From CAVQBJ01 sp963819075 (GTDB lineage: Bacteria; Actinomycetota; Thermoleophilia; Solirubrobacterales; Solirubrobacteraceae), in contig CAWFUP010000008.1 of assembly GCA_963819075.1 (NCBI GenBank), positions 62,001 through 126,000 on the forward strand: DNA of 64,000 nucleotides, given 5' to 3'. The notes below the pieces were generated by a model, which was not told the origin of the DNA, did not search any database, and saw only the letters and a program-made list of their open reading frames with translations. The position numbers and the translations under genes are program-made. Below, one piece after another: positions 15,947 to 25,291 of the stretch (positions are counted from its first letter, which is position 1; each line of letters begins with the position of its first letter).

Positions 15947-17734
15947 TCAGGCGGCGAGGTCCGCGACCACCTCGGGCTCGGCCTCGACCTCGACGGCCCG
16001 CGCCCGTGGAGGGCACAGCAGCGCGGCGGCCACCGCTGCGCCGACGAGGCTGATGACGACCGCGATCCGGAAGGCGGCGCCGTAGCCGTCGGTGAGGGCC
16101 TGCGCGTGGCCGACGCCGGCGACCAGCGCGCTGCGCGTCTGCGAGCCGGCAAGCGTGCTGAGCACGGCCAGCCCGAGCGCACCGCCGATGAAGCGCGACG
16201 AGTTCACGAGGCCGGAGGCGAGGCCGCTTTCCTCGGTCGGGACGCCTTGCACCGCGCCGACGGTGGCGCCGACGTTGGCGAGGCCCATTCCGGCGGCTGC
16301 GAGCAGGCTGCCGGGTAGCATCGCCACGACGAACGACGCGCCGGGATGTATCCCGGTGAACCAGGCAAGCCCCGTCGCAGCGAGCAGCATGCCGAGGGTG
16401 ATCGTCCGCCCCGAGCCGAGCCGTGCGATGACCCGGGGCGCGAACTGCGCGGCCGCGAACACCGTCAGCGTCATCGGCAGGAAGCCGAGCCCGGCCTGCA
16501 GCGCGCTGTATCCGAGCACCTCCTGCATGTAGAGGGTCACGAAGAAGAAGGTCGAGAACAGCGCCGCATAGAGGAGCAGGATCACCAGGTTCGCCGCGAG
16601 CAGCTGCCGGCGACGGAAGATCTCGAGCGCGATGAGCGGGGCGCGCGCGATGCGCTGCTCCCAGACGCCGAACATCGCGAGCACCGCCGCGCCGGCGGCG
16701 ATCGGGCCGAGCACGCCCGAGGAGCCCCAGCCGAGGGTGTCGGTGCGCACGATCCCGTACACCACCCCGACGAGCCCGAGCGTGATGAGGATCGCGCCGC
16801 TGAGGTCGAAATGTCGTACGTCATCGCGCTTGGTCTCCTGGATCAGCCGCCGGCCGAGGACGACGACGACGAGCCCGATCGGCACGTTGACGAGGAAGAT
16901 GGCGGACCAGCCCGCAGTAGAGGTCAGCACGCCGCCGACGAGCACGCCCGCCGAGGCGCCCAGGCCCGACATCGCCCCCCAGATCCCCACGGCGCGATTG
17001 CGTTCGGCCGCCCCGGTGAACGACGTCGTGAGGATGGCCAGGGTGGCCGGGGAGACAACGGCCCCGGCGATCCCCTGCAGCGCCCGCGCGCCGATCAGCA
17101 GCCCCTGCGACGAGGCGGTGGCGCAGACAAGCGACGCGATCGAGAACGCCGCCGTCCCGAGCAGGAACATGCGCCGCCGCCCGAGCAGGTCGGCGGCGCG
17201 GCCGCCGAGCATGAGGAACCCGGCGAACGTCAGCGTGTAGGCGTTGACGACCCACTGCAGCCCCGCGGTGGTGAAGCCGAGGTCCGAACGGATCGAGGGC
17301 AGCGCAACGTTCACGATCGAGACGTCGAGCACGATCATGAATTGCGCCATGCACACGAGGATCAGCAACAAGGTCGACGGGCGGCGGCGGTCCGCCGTGG
17401 GCGCGCCGGCTACCTCGCGCGCCGTTGCGGCGGGGGACGCGTCGGGCCGGGCGGAGGTCGGGGCAGGCATTGCCGGTACAACGGCGGGAGCCGCGTCGGC
17501 GTGAGCCTCGGCGGCGGTCGCGTCGTGCCGCACGGCGGTCACTGGCGGCGCCGATCGTTCGTCCCGGGCGGCGACGGCCTGCGCCGCGGTCCAGGCCGCG
17601 GCTTGGCGGCGCTGACGACCGAGGCGCCGGCCCGGGTCGGCGGGCACGTGCGAGCGCGCCGCCATGCCGCCGCAACTCGGCTCGCTCGGTCGGAGGAATT
17701 CGTCTCGGGGAGTCCTACTCTGGTCGATGGTCAT
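15947..17734 (-). CDS. DHA2-family MFS drug exporter
   Basis: Fourteen-helix major facilitator of the EmrB/QacA group. Motif A appears as GGRAADLLGRRRMFL and motif C as GLGASAGVLVGGVL; LDVSIVNVALPSI in helix 1 is the DHA2 hallmark. From ATG 17734 it has 595 residues including a polar, Ala-rich N-terminal tail of about 110; ATG 17470 would give a more usual 507 residues. TTGTAC and AGACTA hexamers upstream of 17734 could place transcription start at the ATG itself, favouring a leaderless message. It is divergent from an XRE regulator that probably controls it. Confidence 0.85.
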   Translation of the reverse strand: MTIDQSRTPRDEFLRPSEPSCGGMAARSHVPADPGRRLGRQRRQAAAWTAAQAVAARDERSAPPVTAVRHDATAAEAHADAAPAVVPAMPAPTSARPDASPAATAREVAGAPTADRRRPSTLLLILVCMAQFMIVLDVSIVNVALPSIRSDLGFTTAGLQWVVNAYTLTFAGFLMLGGRAADLLGRRRMFLLGTAAFSIASLVCATASSQGLLIGARALQGIAGAVVSPATLAILTTSFTGAAERNRAVGIWGAMSGLGASAGVLVGGVLTSTAGWSAIFLVNVPIGLVVVVLGRRLIQETKRDDVRHFDLSGAILITLGLVGVVYGIVRTDTLGWGSSGVLGPIAAGAAVLAMFGVWEQRIARAPLIALEIFRRRQLLAANLVILLLYAALFSTFFFVTLYMQEVLGYSALQAGLGFLPMTLTVFAAAQFAPRVIARLGSGRTITLGMLLAATGLAWFTGIHPGASFVVAMLPGSLLAAAGMGLANVGATVGAVQGVPTEESGLASGLVNSSRFIGGALGLAVLSTLAGSQTRSALVAGVGHAQALTDGYGAAFRIAVVISLVGAAVAAALLCPPRARAVEVEAEPEVVADLAA

Positions 17735-17840
17735 GGTGGTAGTCTGAGAGGCACGCGATGCAGGTACAAGAGAGGGGTTTATCCTGGTACCAACGCCACC
17801 ACCCAGAGCGACCGCCGAGACCCTTGTCCGCCGCGCGGCA
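17735..17840. promoter_or_regulatory. Divergent promoter/operator of exporter and XRE regulator
   Basis: 106 bp between the two starts. On the minus strand TTGTAC, about 18 bp, then AGACTA lies a few bases before the exporter ATG. On the plus strand TATCCT (17780-17785) could be the -10 of the regulator. The halves GGTAC (17763-17767) and GGTACC (17786-17791) flank this region and could be an operator. Confidence 0.35.
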
Positions 17841-18731
17841 GTGAACGGGAAGGGCGACAACGGCGCGTCGCGTCGCGCCGAGCTCGCCGACTTCCTGAAG
17901 GCGCGGCGCGGCGCTCTGCAGCCCGCCGACGTCGGGCTGCCCGGCTGCGGCCGGCGCCGCACCCCGGGCCTGCGCCGCGAGGAGGTCGCCCAGCTCGCCG
18001 GGGTGGGCACGACGTGGTACACGTGGCTCGAGCAGGGGCGCGAGGTGCGCGCGTCGGTGCAAGTGCTCGAATCGCTGGCCACCGCGCTGCGCATGACCTC
18101 AGCCGAGCGGGGACACCTCATCATGCTCGGGCGCGGCGAGCAGGTGCCGCCGCCGCTCGGTCGCAAGGAGAAGGTCTCCCCCACGGTGCGCCGCCTCATC
18201 GAGAATCTCGGCGCGAATCCCGCGTACGTGCTCGGACGACGCTGGGACTACCTGGCGTGGAACTCGGCCTACGCCGTCGTCTTCGGCGACCTCGACGCGG
18301 TGCCGCCAGGTGCGCGCAACGCGCTCTGGCTGATGTTCACCGATCCGTCGAGGCGGGAGCTCATGCGCGACTGGGACGTCAGCGCCCGGCGCCTGATCGC
18401 CCGCTTCCGCGCCGACCATGCCCGCCACGTCGGAGATCCGTGCTTCGAGGATCTCGTGGACGCGCTGCTCGAGGCGAGCGCCGACTTCCGCCGCTGGTGG
18501 CCACGCCACGAGGTGCTCGGGTCCGGCGAGGGCCGCAAGACGGTCGAACACCCGGTCGTCGGGCGCCTCGAGTTCGAGCACGCCCTGTTCAAGCACGGCG
18601 ACTCACCCGACCACCGGCTCGTCCTCTACTCCCCGTTGCAGGACGGCGAATCCCCGGCGCGACTCGAGCGTCTGCTGACGGCAGCGCGCGAGGGAGAGCC
18701 GGAGCGCGCCCGAGCGATGTCGCTGGTCTGA
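17841..18731 (+). CDS. XRE-family transcriptional regulator with MmyB-like ligand domain
   Basis: 296 residues, GTG start. The N-terminal 90 residues hold an XRE helix-turn-helix (TPGLRREEVAQLAGVGTTWY, TWLEQGREVRASVQVLESLA), the typical opening of the actinobacterial family. The rest (NPAYVLGRRWDYLAWNSAY, LWLMFTDPSRRELMRDWD) is the MmyB-like ligand-binding domain. Members of this family often repress or activate an adjacent exporter or oxidoreductase in response to a small molecule. Being divergent from the DHA2 exporter, that is its likely target. Confidence 0.88.
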   Translation: MNGKGDNGASRRAELADFLKARRGALQPADVGLPGCGRRRTPGLRREEVAQLAGVGTTWYTWLEQGREVRASVQVLESLATALRMTSAERGHLIMLGRGEQVPPPLGRKEKVSPTVRRLIENLGANPAYVLGRRWDYLAWNSAYAVVFGDLDAVPPGARNALWLMFTDPSRRELMRDWDVSARRLIARFRADHARHVGDPCFEDLVDALLEASADFRRWWPRHEVLGSGEGRKTVEHPVVGRLEFEHALFKHGDSPDHRLVLYSPLQDGESPARLERLLTAAREGEPERARAMSLV

Positions 18732-18780
18732 GCCGCTGCATCGTCCTCCGACCACCTGCCGTCATTCCTCGGGAGGGCTC

Positions 18781-20439
18781 GTGACAAGAGCGCGCGCAGT
18801 TATCGGGGGCGTCATAGTGGTCCTCGTCTGGCTAGTCAACGCAGCGCCGACATTGAGGGAAGCGAAGGCCGCGCCCGGTGGCGCGGCGCCACTCGGTGCG
18901 TCGTTGAGCGACGGCGAGGGGTTGCACGTCGCCGCTGAGACGCCGCTTGACTCTCGGCTGATCGACGTGACTGTCACGACCGCGGCACTCGACGCTCCGG
19001 TCCACGTTCGGATCGTGTTACCCGCTGGTTACGCGAACAACCCGGCGCTGCGCTATCCGGTGCTGTACTTGCTGCCGGGCACCTCGGGACGCACTCAGGA
19101 CTGGACGACACTGGGCGGCGCCGAGCAGGCAGCGAACGGCCTGCCGCTCATCGTGGTAACGCCCGACATCGACATCGACGGTAATGGCGGCGGATGGTGC
19201 ACAAACTCCTACAACGGAGGCGCCGGCGGCCCGCCGGAGTGGGAGACGTTCCATATTGACGAGCTCGTTCCCTGGATCGACGCGGACCTGCGCACGGTCG
19301 CCAACCGGAACGGTCGCGCCATCGTCGGGCTCTCCCAGGGCGGCTTCTGCGCATTGAGCTACGCGGCGCGCCATCCGGACCTCTTCGCCATCGCCGGCTC
19401 CTATTCAGGAGCGGACGACATCGCCTATGACCCGCAGGCTCAGGCGATCGTCGAACCAGTGATCGAGTTCACAGCCGCCGCCCTCGATGGCGTCGTGCCG
19501 TTTGCGTTCTTCGGCAACCCGCGCACCCACGAGACCAACTGGGCCGCGCATGACCCGACCACGCTCGCTCCGAATCTGCGTCACACAGACCTCTTCATGT
19601 ACACGGGCAACGGGGAGCCCGGGCCACTTGACCCACCCGCCACGACGCCTCAGCAAGCCGCAACAACCGCTGAGACCAGTGCAATCGAGGCCGGCGTACA
19701 CGAGCTCACCACGCTGTTCTATCGGCGCCTGGTGTCGCTCGGCATCCCAGCGACGCTCGACGACTATGGCCCGGGCACCCATAGCTGGCCTTACTGGAGA
19801 CGCGACCTGCAGCAGAGCATCCCATCAATCATGGCCGACTTCGCGCATCCCCCAGCGACGCCAGCCACGGTGACCTACACGAGCGCCAATTCGGCGTACT
19901 CGGTGTACGGCTGGAACGTGCGCATGCACCGCGCGGCCCAGGCGTTCAGCACCCTGGAGAAGGCGAGCCCACGCGGGTTCGCCCTCGCCGGCAGCGGGTT
20001 CGCGACCGTGACGACGCCGGCGCAGTTCGTCGCTGGGACTCAGTACGTGGTCGCCCTGGACACCGAGACGGGTAGACGCACCTCGATGAGCATGACGACT
20101 GACTCCCGGGGCCGACTCACCGTATCCGTGCCGCTCGGGAAACCCAAGCGCTCGACCAAGACAGCACCCCGCATCGGTTCGCCTGTGTTTACCACGCGCG
20201 TCACATTCACGCGGGATGCAGAAGCTCGACGTCCGACCAGCGCGAGACGCTCAACGGGCACCCCCGAGCACGGGCGGTGGTCGTTGCGTTCCAAGCCGTG
20301 TCGATCCGCCGACGACCGTCGGGTGGAGTGCCCCCGGTTTGGTGGACACCTGAGCGCTTGGGTCCGTCGGGCCCAGCGGGAAGGATGTGGTGTCCATGCC
20401 ACGTACGCGTCCGCCGTATCCGGAGCCGTTTCGTCGTGA
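18781..20439 (+). CDS. Secreted esterase (antigen-85/EstA-like), 3' end altered by IS
   Basis: GTG start at 18781 after GGGAGG. An N-terminal signal anchor (VIGGVIVVLVWLVNAAP) is followed by an alpha/beta hydrolase of the esterase D/mycolyltransferase-like group: LYLLPGTSGRTQDWT is the oxyanion region, VGLSQGGFCAL carries the nucleophile Ser and GTHSWPYW the catalytic His. A beta-rich C-terminal part follows (TYTSANSAYSVYGWNV). The reading frame runs past 20329 into the left end of the IS3 element and stops at 20437-20439, so the last 36 or so residues are IS-derived. The true C-terminus may be lost. Confidence 0.75.
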   Translation: MTRARAVIGGVIVVLVWLVNAAPTLREAKAAPGGAAPLGASLSDGEGLHVAAETPLDSRLIDVTVTTAALDAPVHVRIVLPAGYANNPALRYPVLYLLPGTSGRTQDWTTLGGAEQAANGLPLIVVTPDIDIDGNGGGWCTNSYNGGAGGPPEWETFHIDELVPWIDADLRTVANRNGRAIVGLSQGGFCALSYAARHPDLFAIAGSYSGADDIAYDPQAQAIVEPVIEFTAAALDGVVPFAFFGNPRTHETNWAAHDPTTLAPNLRHTDLFMYTGNGEPGPLDPPATTPQQAATTAETSAIEAGVHELTTLFYRRLVSLGIPATLDDYGPGTHSWPYWRRDLQQSIPSIMADFAHPPATPATVTYTSANSAYSVYGWNVRMHRAAQAFSTLEKASPRGFALAGSGFATVTTPAQFVAGTQYVVALDTETGRRTSMSMTTDSRGRLTVSVPLGKPKRSTKTAPRIGSPVFTTRVTFTRDAEARRPTSARRSTGTPEHGRWSLRSKPCRSADDRRVECPRFGGHLSAWVRRAQREGCGVHATYASAVSGAVSS

Positions 20440-20692
20440 GGCGGTCGAGCTGGTCCGTTCCAGCGGCCGGTCGGTCAAGGAGATCGCCTCCGACCTGGGG
20501 GTGACCGAGCAGTCGCTGCGTAACTGGGTCAAGCAGTACGAGGTCGACGTCGGCGCGCGTCACGGCCTCAGCAGCGATGAGCGCGACGAGCTGCGGCGAT
20601 TGCGCCGCGAGAATCGTGTTCTTCGCGAAGAGCGGGAGATCCTGGCAAAAGCCACGGCCTTCTTCGCCAAGGACAGCGGACAGACCCGGTAG
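20396..20692 (+). CDS. IS3-family transposase OrfA
   Basis: 98 residues from ATG 20396. Residues about 5-50 form a helix-turn-helix (YPEPFRREAVELVRSSGRSV, KEIASDLGVTEQSLRNWVKQ) that binds the inverted repeats; the C-terminal part is a leucine-zipper-like coil (ELRRLRRENRVLREEREILAK). Near the end, GCA AAA GCC (20645-20653) contains an A-AAA-G slip site. A -1 shift there leads without a stop into the orfB frame, giving the OrfAB transposase. Confidence 0.88.
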   Translation: MPRTRPPYPEPFRREAVELVRSSGRSVKEIASDLGVTEQSLRNWVKQYEVDVGARHGLSSDERDELRRLRRENRVLREEREILAKATAFFAKDSGQTR

Positions 20693-20739
20693 CCGCGTTC
20701 GGGTTCATCGCTGCGGAGAAGGCCAATCACGGTGTCGCG

Positions 20740-21585
20740 GTGATGTGCCGGGTGCTGGGGGTCTCCCGGGCGGGGTTCTACGCCTGGGAGACCCGCGCCC
20801 CCTGCGAGCGTGAGCTGGCGGACGCGTGGCTGACCGAGAAGATCCGCCAGATCCACGCGCAGTCCAAGGCGACCTACGGCGCGCGGCGCGTGCACGCCGA
20901 CCTGCGTCTGGAGCACGGGATCCTGGTTGGGCGCAAGCGGGTGGAGCGCCTGATGGCCCTCGCCGGACTGCAGGGGGTTCATCGCCCGCGCCGTGGGCGC
21001 ACGACGGTCAGCCTGAAGGGCGTGCGGGTCGCGCCGGACCTGGTGGAGCGCGACTTCAACCCCGACGCGCCCGATCAGACGTGGGCGGCCGACATCACCG
21101 AGATCCCCACGTGGGAGGGCAAGCTCTACCTCGCTCACGTGCAGGACCTGTTCAGCCGGCGGATCGTGGGGTGGGCGATGGAGGGCCACATGCGCAAGGA
21201 GCTCGTCGCCGACGCGCTGGAGATGGCCATCAGACGGCGCAACCCCGACGCGGGGATCGTGCATCACTCAGACCACGGCTCGCAATATACGGCTCTGTTG
21301 TTCAGCGCCCGCTGTGAGCAGGCCGGCGTCTCGCTATCGATGGGCTCGATCGGCGATTGCTATGACAACGCGGTCTGTGAGGCGTTTCACGCATCGCTGA
21401 AGAAGGAGCTCATCCACCGCCGCCCGTGGCGCACCCGCGCCGAAGCCAGGACCGCGATCTTCGAGTACATCGAGGGGTGGTTCAACCCGCGCCGGCGCCA
21501 CTCCACCCTGGGCTACCTCTCACCCGAGCAATACGAGGCCGCCCACGCCGACCAGCTCCTCACAGCCGCTGCGGGGGCCGCATGA
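20740..21585 (+). CDS. IS3-family transposase OrfB (DDE integrase core)
   Basis: 281 residues counted from GTG 20740. The same frame is open and conserved further upstream (AAFGFIAAEKANHGVAVMC), as expected if it is normally made by -1 frameshift from orfA. Integrase core residues are seen: Asp in WAADITEIP, Asp in HHSDHGSQYT and Glu in CEAFHASLKKE, with the HTH_21 segment YGARRVHADL before them. The rve_3 end WFNPRRRHSTLGYLSPEQYE is intact. Confidence 0.9.
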   Translation: MMCRVLGVSRAGFYAWETRAPCERELADAWLTEKIRQIHAQSKATYGARRVHADLRLEHGILVGRKRVERLMALAGLQGVHRPRRGRTTVSLKGVRVAPDLVERDFNPDAPDQTWAADITEIPTWEGKLYLAHVQDLFSRRIVGWAMEGHMRKELVADALEMAIRRRNPDAGIVHHSDHGSQYTALLFSARCEQAGVSLSMGSIGDCYDNAVCEAFHASLKKELIHRRPWRTRAEARTAIFEYIEGWFNPRRRHSTLGYLSPEQYEAAHADQLLTAAAGAA

Positions 21586-21732
21586 GACCGCGCCCGACGG
21601 TCCTGCTACACCTCGCCCTACGGGCTCGGCTCCGCCAGGACCGTCGGAGCCAACCCATACCATCAACCAGACAAGAAACCCCGTGTCCACCAGACCGGGG
21701 GCGGCGCAGGGAGGATATGGAGTCGGTTCAGG

Positions 21733-22449
21733 CTAATCGGCGCCGAAAACCTTGAAGTCCTGGTTGACAAAAATGTGGTGTGGCCAGTCGACGCCGATGT
21801 TGTGGACCTCGTACTCGCCGTTGCTCAGCTTGACAACACGGTCAACGACGCCTCCCGGGTAGGCGGCCAACGCAGCTTCAGTGGCCTTGTTCGCCGTCGT
21901 TCCGCTGACGATCGTTCCCGACCCTTGCTTGTAGTTCGCTGGGATCTGCCCGACCTGCTTTGACGTGGCCGGTGCACCGCGCTTGAAGGGGACCACCCCT
22001 GCCGCCGCGGGAGTCGTGGATCCGCGGGTCGATTGCACGATGACCTCGCTGGCCGTGATGGTCGTTCCGCTCGTTGTCCCAAGCACAAGGACGCTTTCGC
22101 CCTCTGTAATGGCACTGCCGGAGATCGAGCTTGTCCCCTTCCGGTATTTCGTATCGGACGCCTTCTTGACGGTCACCTTCTGACTCGCTGGGGTCGTTAG
22201 TGTGAAGCTTGACGTGGAGACGCGGTCGACCTTGCCGGATGATCCTCCTGCGGCCGGTCCAGACCGAGCGTTCGATCCCCCGCCGCGGGACACGGGTGGG
22301 CTTGACGTTGCTGAGGAGAACATCGCCGCCCTTGACGGGGACCCCAAGCCGGTGCTGGCCGTTGCGCTGACGATGCCGTAGGCACTGCCCCCGATCGCGA
22401 TGGCCGTCGCGCCGATGGCGATGGACCTGGTGAGTCTCGGGGAGAACAT
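21733..22449 (-). CDS. Secreted DUF5666-like protein with PepSY-like tail
   Basis: 238 residues, ATG 22449 with AGGGA upstream. Residues 1-32 are a signal peptide or anchor. A Ser/Gly-rich linker leads to a small beta-barrel (GKVDRVSTSSFTLTTP, SGSAITEGESVLVLGTTSG, TTITASEVIVQ) typical of DUF5666, found in secreted proteins of unknown role. The C-terminal 55 residues (ATEAALAAYPGGVVDRVVKL, SNGEYEVHNI) look like a PepSY domain, often an inhibitor or regulator of extracytoplasmic enzymes. Partner unknown. Confidence 0.7.
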   Translation of the reverse strand: MFSPRLTRSIAIGATAIAIGGSAYGIVSATASTGLGSPSRAAMFSSATSSPPVSRGGGSNARSGPAAGGSSGKVDRVSTSSFTLTTPASQKVTVKKASDTKYRKGTSSISGSAITEGESVLVLGTTSGTTITASEVIVQSTRGSTTPAAAGVVPFKRGAPATSKQVGQIPANYKQGSGTIVSGTTANKATEAALAAYPGGVVDRVVKLSNGEYEVHNIGVDWPHHIFVNQDFKVFGAD

Positions 22450-22473
22450 GGACTGATCCCTTCCGTCTTTGTG

Positions 22474-22540
22474 ATCGTGGATGAGCGGCCATCTCCCACG
22501 ATGCGGGAACGCGATGAGATCCTCGTAAGAGGGACGAGGA
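22474..22540. promoter_or_regulatory. Two dyads upstream of the DUF5666 gene
   Basis: ATCGTGG/CCACGAT (22474-22502) and TCCTCGT/ACGAGGA (22520-22540) are perfect 7-bp inverted repeats in the 132-bp gap between the patatin stop and the DUF5666 start. They could be operators or the terminator of the patatin gene. Confidence 0.35.
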
Positions 22541-22581
22541 AGCTTCCTGTGGATGTGCGAGCCGGACGGAGGATGGCGGCC

Positions 22582-23643
22582 TCAACGAGCGTCCCGCGCG
22601 GTCTGCGACGTGGAGGTCCCGAATGCCGCCGTGGCTGCCGTCGTCACGCCGGCGGCGTCTAGCACCGCGGCGGTGTGCTCGTACGCGAGCCGCCCGGCCG
22701 TCTCGAGCGCCATCGGTCGGCGCTCGAGCTGTCCGACCTCGGGGCCGCCACGAGCCAGCCGCAGCCCGTACACGAAGGGCCCACCCGTGCCTGGCTCGTT
22801 CGTCGCAGCCGCGATCTCGGTCACGGCGGCCTCATAGTCGGACGAGCGGCGACGATGGAGTTCCACGAGGGCCGGATTGAGCCTGCGCAGCCGCCGCTCG
22901 ATGATTCCGTTTGCCAGTCGCGGCGGCGGCGTGCGCGCGACTCCCAGCGGTCGCGTCATCAACGCCAGGACGTGCGTCGCGCCGAGCCCCGTGGCAACCT
23001 GATGCGGAATGGGCTCGGCGAGTCCCCCGTCGAGCCATCGCCGCCCACGGAACTCAACCGGCCCGCCGCCGATCCACGGCATACGACTTGACGCCAACAG
23101 GGCGCATCGCAGCTCGTTCTCTGAGCGCAGATCTGTGAGGTCACCGGCGAGGGCGGTGTCGACGTCGACCGCGACGCAATGCAGCGAGATGTCGCTCGAC
23201 ACCGTCCTGCGATGACGGGCGGCATCGAGTCGCTCGTCGACGTGATCGAGCGTGAATGCGACGTCGATGGCGGGGCGCCCGATCAGGAGCCGGTACGGGT
23301 TGATGAAGCGGCGCGTAGCGAACGCGGTGTGATACGCCACCAAACAGCCCTCAACGACGCCGGCCAGGAATCCCGCCGCGTTGAGCGCTCCGGCGGACGT
23401 GCCGACAACAAGATCGAAGCAGTCGAGCAACCGCCGCTGCTCTAGGGCACTCGCCATGCCCGCTGACACGACCCCACGCATCCCGCCACCCTCGAGCACG
23501 AGCGCCAGCCGCTGACCGTCCGCGCGCGCGCCGGGCCGCGAGCTGCGTATCGCGCGCTCACCCAGGAGGGCCAAGACGGGATGGGTCTCCGGCACGGCGC
23601 AGACGATACGCGCGACACGTCCCGTGGCGAGGCAGCGGGCCAT
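22582..23643 (-). CDS. Patatin-like phospholipase
   Basis: 353 residues, ATG 23643. The oxyanion loop LVLEGGGMRG (48-57), nucleophile Ser83 in GTSAG and Asp205 in WLDGG form the complete patatin Ser-Asp dyad. The family hydrolyses acyl esters of membrane lipids. The first about 40 residues are poorly conserved and a later start is possible. No signal peptide is seen, so it is probably cytosolic or membrane-peripheral. A second, unrelated-looking patatin lies at 47109. Confidence 0.88.
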   Translation of the reverse strand: MARCLATGRVARIVCAVPETHPVLALLGERAIRSSRPGARADGQRLALVLEGGGMRGVVSAGMASALEQRRLLDCFDLVVGTSAGALNAAGFLAGVVEGCLVAYHTAFATRRFINPYRLLIGRPAIDVAFTLDHVDERLDAARHRRTVSSDISLHCVAVDVDTALAGDLTDLRSENELRCALLASSRMPWIGGGPVEFRGRRWLDGGLAEPIPHQVATGLGATHVLALMTRPLGVARTPPPRLANGIIERRLRRLNPALVELHRRRSSDYEAAVTEIAAATNEPGTGGPFVYGLRLARGGPEVGQLERRPMALETAGRLAYEHTAAVLDAAGVTTAATAAFGTSTSQTARDAR

Positions 23644-23894
23644 TCTTGCCCCCCGCCGGACGTCGGACGACGCCGGGCCCCGTCAGCGAGTACGCCATCC
23701 GTGGCCCTCCCGCCGCGTCGCCGGCAGGCTTCAATGCCCGTGAGCTGGGGGTGCAAGCGCCCCGGTAGATCTTCTTCGGGATCGCGTGCGTCCGGCACGG
23801 CTCAACGGCCGCAGCCTCGCGACATTGTTGACCCGGATGTGGCGATCCCGACTGCGACACCTGGGGATCTCACGCCCACTACGCTCTGCCGTTG

Positions 23895-24269
23895 ATGAAC
23901 GACCGTGTGACAGCTGTCGCGGCAGGAGCATTGCGGGCGGGGGCACCCACACCCGGAGTGCTGCGAGAGCTGGCGTTCGAAACCGGGCGCGCGACTCTTA
24001 TGCGTGCACAGGCTGAAGCGCACGCAGTCTCGGGATGGCATCACCACGGCGAGCACGATGTGCTCGGGTTCGTGGTCCGGGGAGCAGCCCGGTTTGAGTT
24101 CGGGCCCGACGGGTCGGACGCGGTCGACGTTGGCGAGGGCGGCTTCTTCCACGTTCCGGCCGGCCTCGTGCACAGAGACGTCAATCCACTCGACGTCGAG
24201 CAGGAGATCGTGCTCACGCTCGTTGGCCGTGGCCCGCTCGTCGTCAATGTCCAGCTCCCAGGGTCCTGA
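23895..24269 (+). CDS. Single-domain cupin protein
   Basis: 124 residues from ATG 23895 (a TTG three bases earlier is also in frame). The first cupin motif is GWHHHGEHDVLGFVVRGAARF, giving His ligands and Glu for a metal. The second is FHVPAGLVHRDVNP with the last His. All expected metal ligands are present, so a Mn/Fe/Zn-binding barrel is likely. Function among the many cupin roles cannot be chosen. Confidence 0.82.
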   Translation: MNDRVTAVAAGALRAGAPTPGVLRELAFETGRATLMRAQAEAHAVSGWHHHGEHDVLGFVVRGAARFEFGPDGSDAVDVGEGGFFHVPAGLVHRDVNPLDVEQEIVLTLVGRGPLVVNVQLPGS

Positions 24270-24333
24270 AGCGGGTCGTTGCGGCGGACTGGCTTCGCTT
24301 CGTCGGCTGTCTCGAATTCGCTTCGCCCGACAG

Positions 24334-25062
24334 TCAGCCCTTCTTCAGGATGGCCTGGATGGTCCAGGCACACGTCTCGGCGCCGGTGTGGTCCGTCGGC
24401 ACGGCGTCGGCCGCGGCGGTGGCCGGGACCGAGTCGGTGATCGAGACCGTGACCGTGCCGTGGTGAAAGCTGCTCGTCGAGAATATCTCGCAGCCGTCGG
24501 CGATTCCGTGGCACTGCGAAGTGTGGACGTTGTTCGGGGCTGGGCCGTAGTCCAGGCTCGTGCCGATCGCCGTCGGCTGGTAGTCGCCGCAGTTGGTCTG
24601 GGCCTGCTCGTACTCGCTCGCGAGCGCCGCGCTCCCCGGCGCGTCCTGGCCGTCGGAGAGGCCCGCGTTGACCTCGACTTGGTTGCCGGACAGCCCGACC
24701 ACGTTGAGCTGGACCAGGGTATCCACGAGCTGGGCGTCGAGCGAGTAGGTGCAGCTCTCGTCCGTGCCCGGACCCGTGTTCGTGTACTGGCCGCCGTCGG
24801 TGCCGCTGAGCGCCGCGGTGTAGATCCCGAGCGCGTTGTCGCTCTTCAGTAGCGCCTTGGACATGGTCAGGCTCGCCGTTTCGCCGCCGGTCTCGGTGTA
24901 CGGATCGCCGGAGCCGTCGGTGCCGCTGTAGTCGTAGCTCCACTGCACGTGCACGGCCGCGCTCACGAGATGGAAGCGCGGCACGGGCACGGCCGAGGCG
25001 GCGGCGGGAAGACCGAGGAGCACGGCGAGCGCTGCGACGGTGGGGAGTGCCCTGCGGAACAT
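24334..25062 (-). CDS. Secreted protein of unknown function
   Basis: 242 residues. ATG 25062 is fixed by a perfect AAGGAGG just upstream. Residues 1-27 are a signal peptide (LPTVAALAVLLGLPAAASA). The mature chain starts as a beta-rich domain (HVQWSYDYSGTDGSGDPYTE) with several Cys pairs (DESCTYSL, QTNCGDY, SQCHG, DGCEIF, ETCAWTI) that could form disulphides outside the cell. No family was recognised. Confidence 0.65.
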   Translation of the reverse strand: MFRRALPTVAALAVLLGLPAAASAVPVPRFHLVSAAVHVQWSYDYSGTDGSGDPYTETGGETASLTMSKALLKSDNALGIYTAALSGTDGGQYTNTGPGTDESCTYSLDAQLVDTLVQLNVVGLSGNQVEVNAGLSDGQDAPGSAALASEYEQAQTNCGDYQPTAIGTSLDYGPAPNNVHTSQCHGIADGCEIFSTSSFHHGTVTVSITDSVPATAAADAVPTDHTGAETCAWTIQAILKKG

Positions 25063-25291
25063 TCGTGCCTCCTTGGGGTCGGGGGCACTAATCGGACGCG
25101 ACGGCGCGGAGGATGAATGGTGCGCACGGCCGCCCAACCGATATTCGGGCCGGATACGCCCCGACGGCTCCGGCCCGCAAGCACTGGCACCCCTCGGCGC
25201 TCAGCCAGGCTCGCCGAGGCAGCGGCCACCGTGGGTGGCGAGTCGCGGAGCGCGCTCCGCGTGGTGCCGCACGGTGCCGGCCAAGGGCCTG

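Larger units (their letters stand above)
20329..21702 (+). mobile_element. IS3-family insertion sequence
   Basis: About 1.37 kb bounded by imperfect inverted repeats: CCCCCGGTTTGGTGGACAC at 20331-20349 and GTGTCCACCAGACCGGGGG at 21683-21701. It encodes the usual two overlapping frames, orfA and orfB. Both look intact, so it may be active. No matching 3-4-bp target duplication was found at the two ends. It separates the esterase gene from the minus-strand gene at 21733. Confidence 0.88.

Noticed and set aside
20329..21704. Target-site duplication of the IS3 element
   Set aside because: Flanks next to either choice of end do not match over 3-4 bp, so none is claimed.
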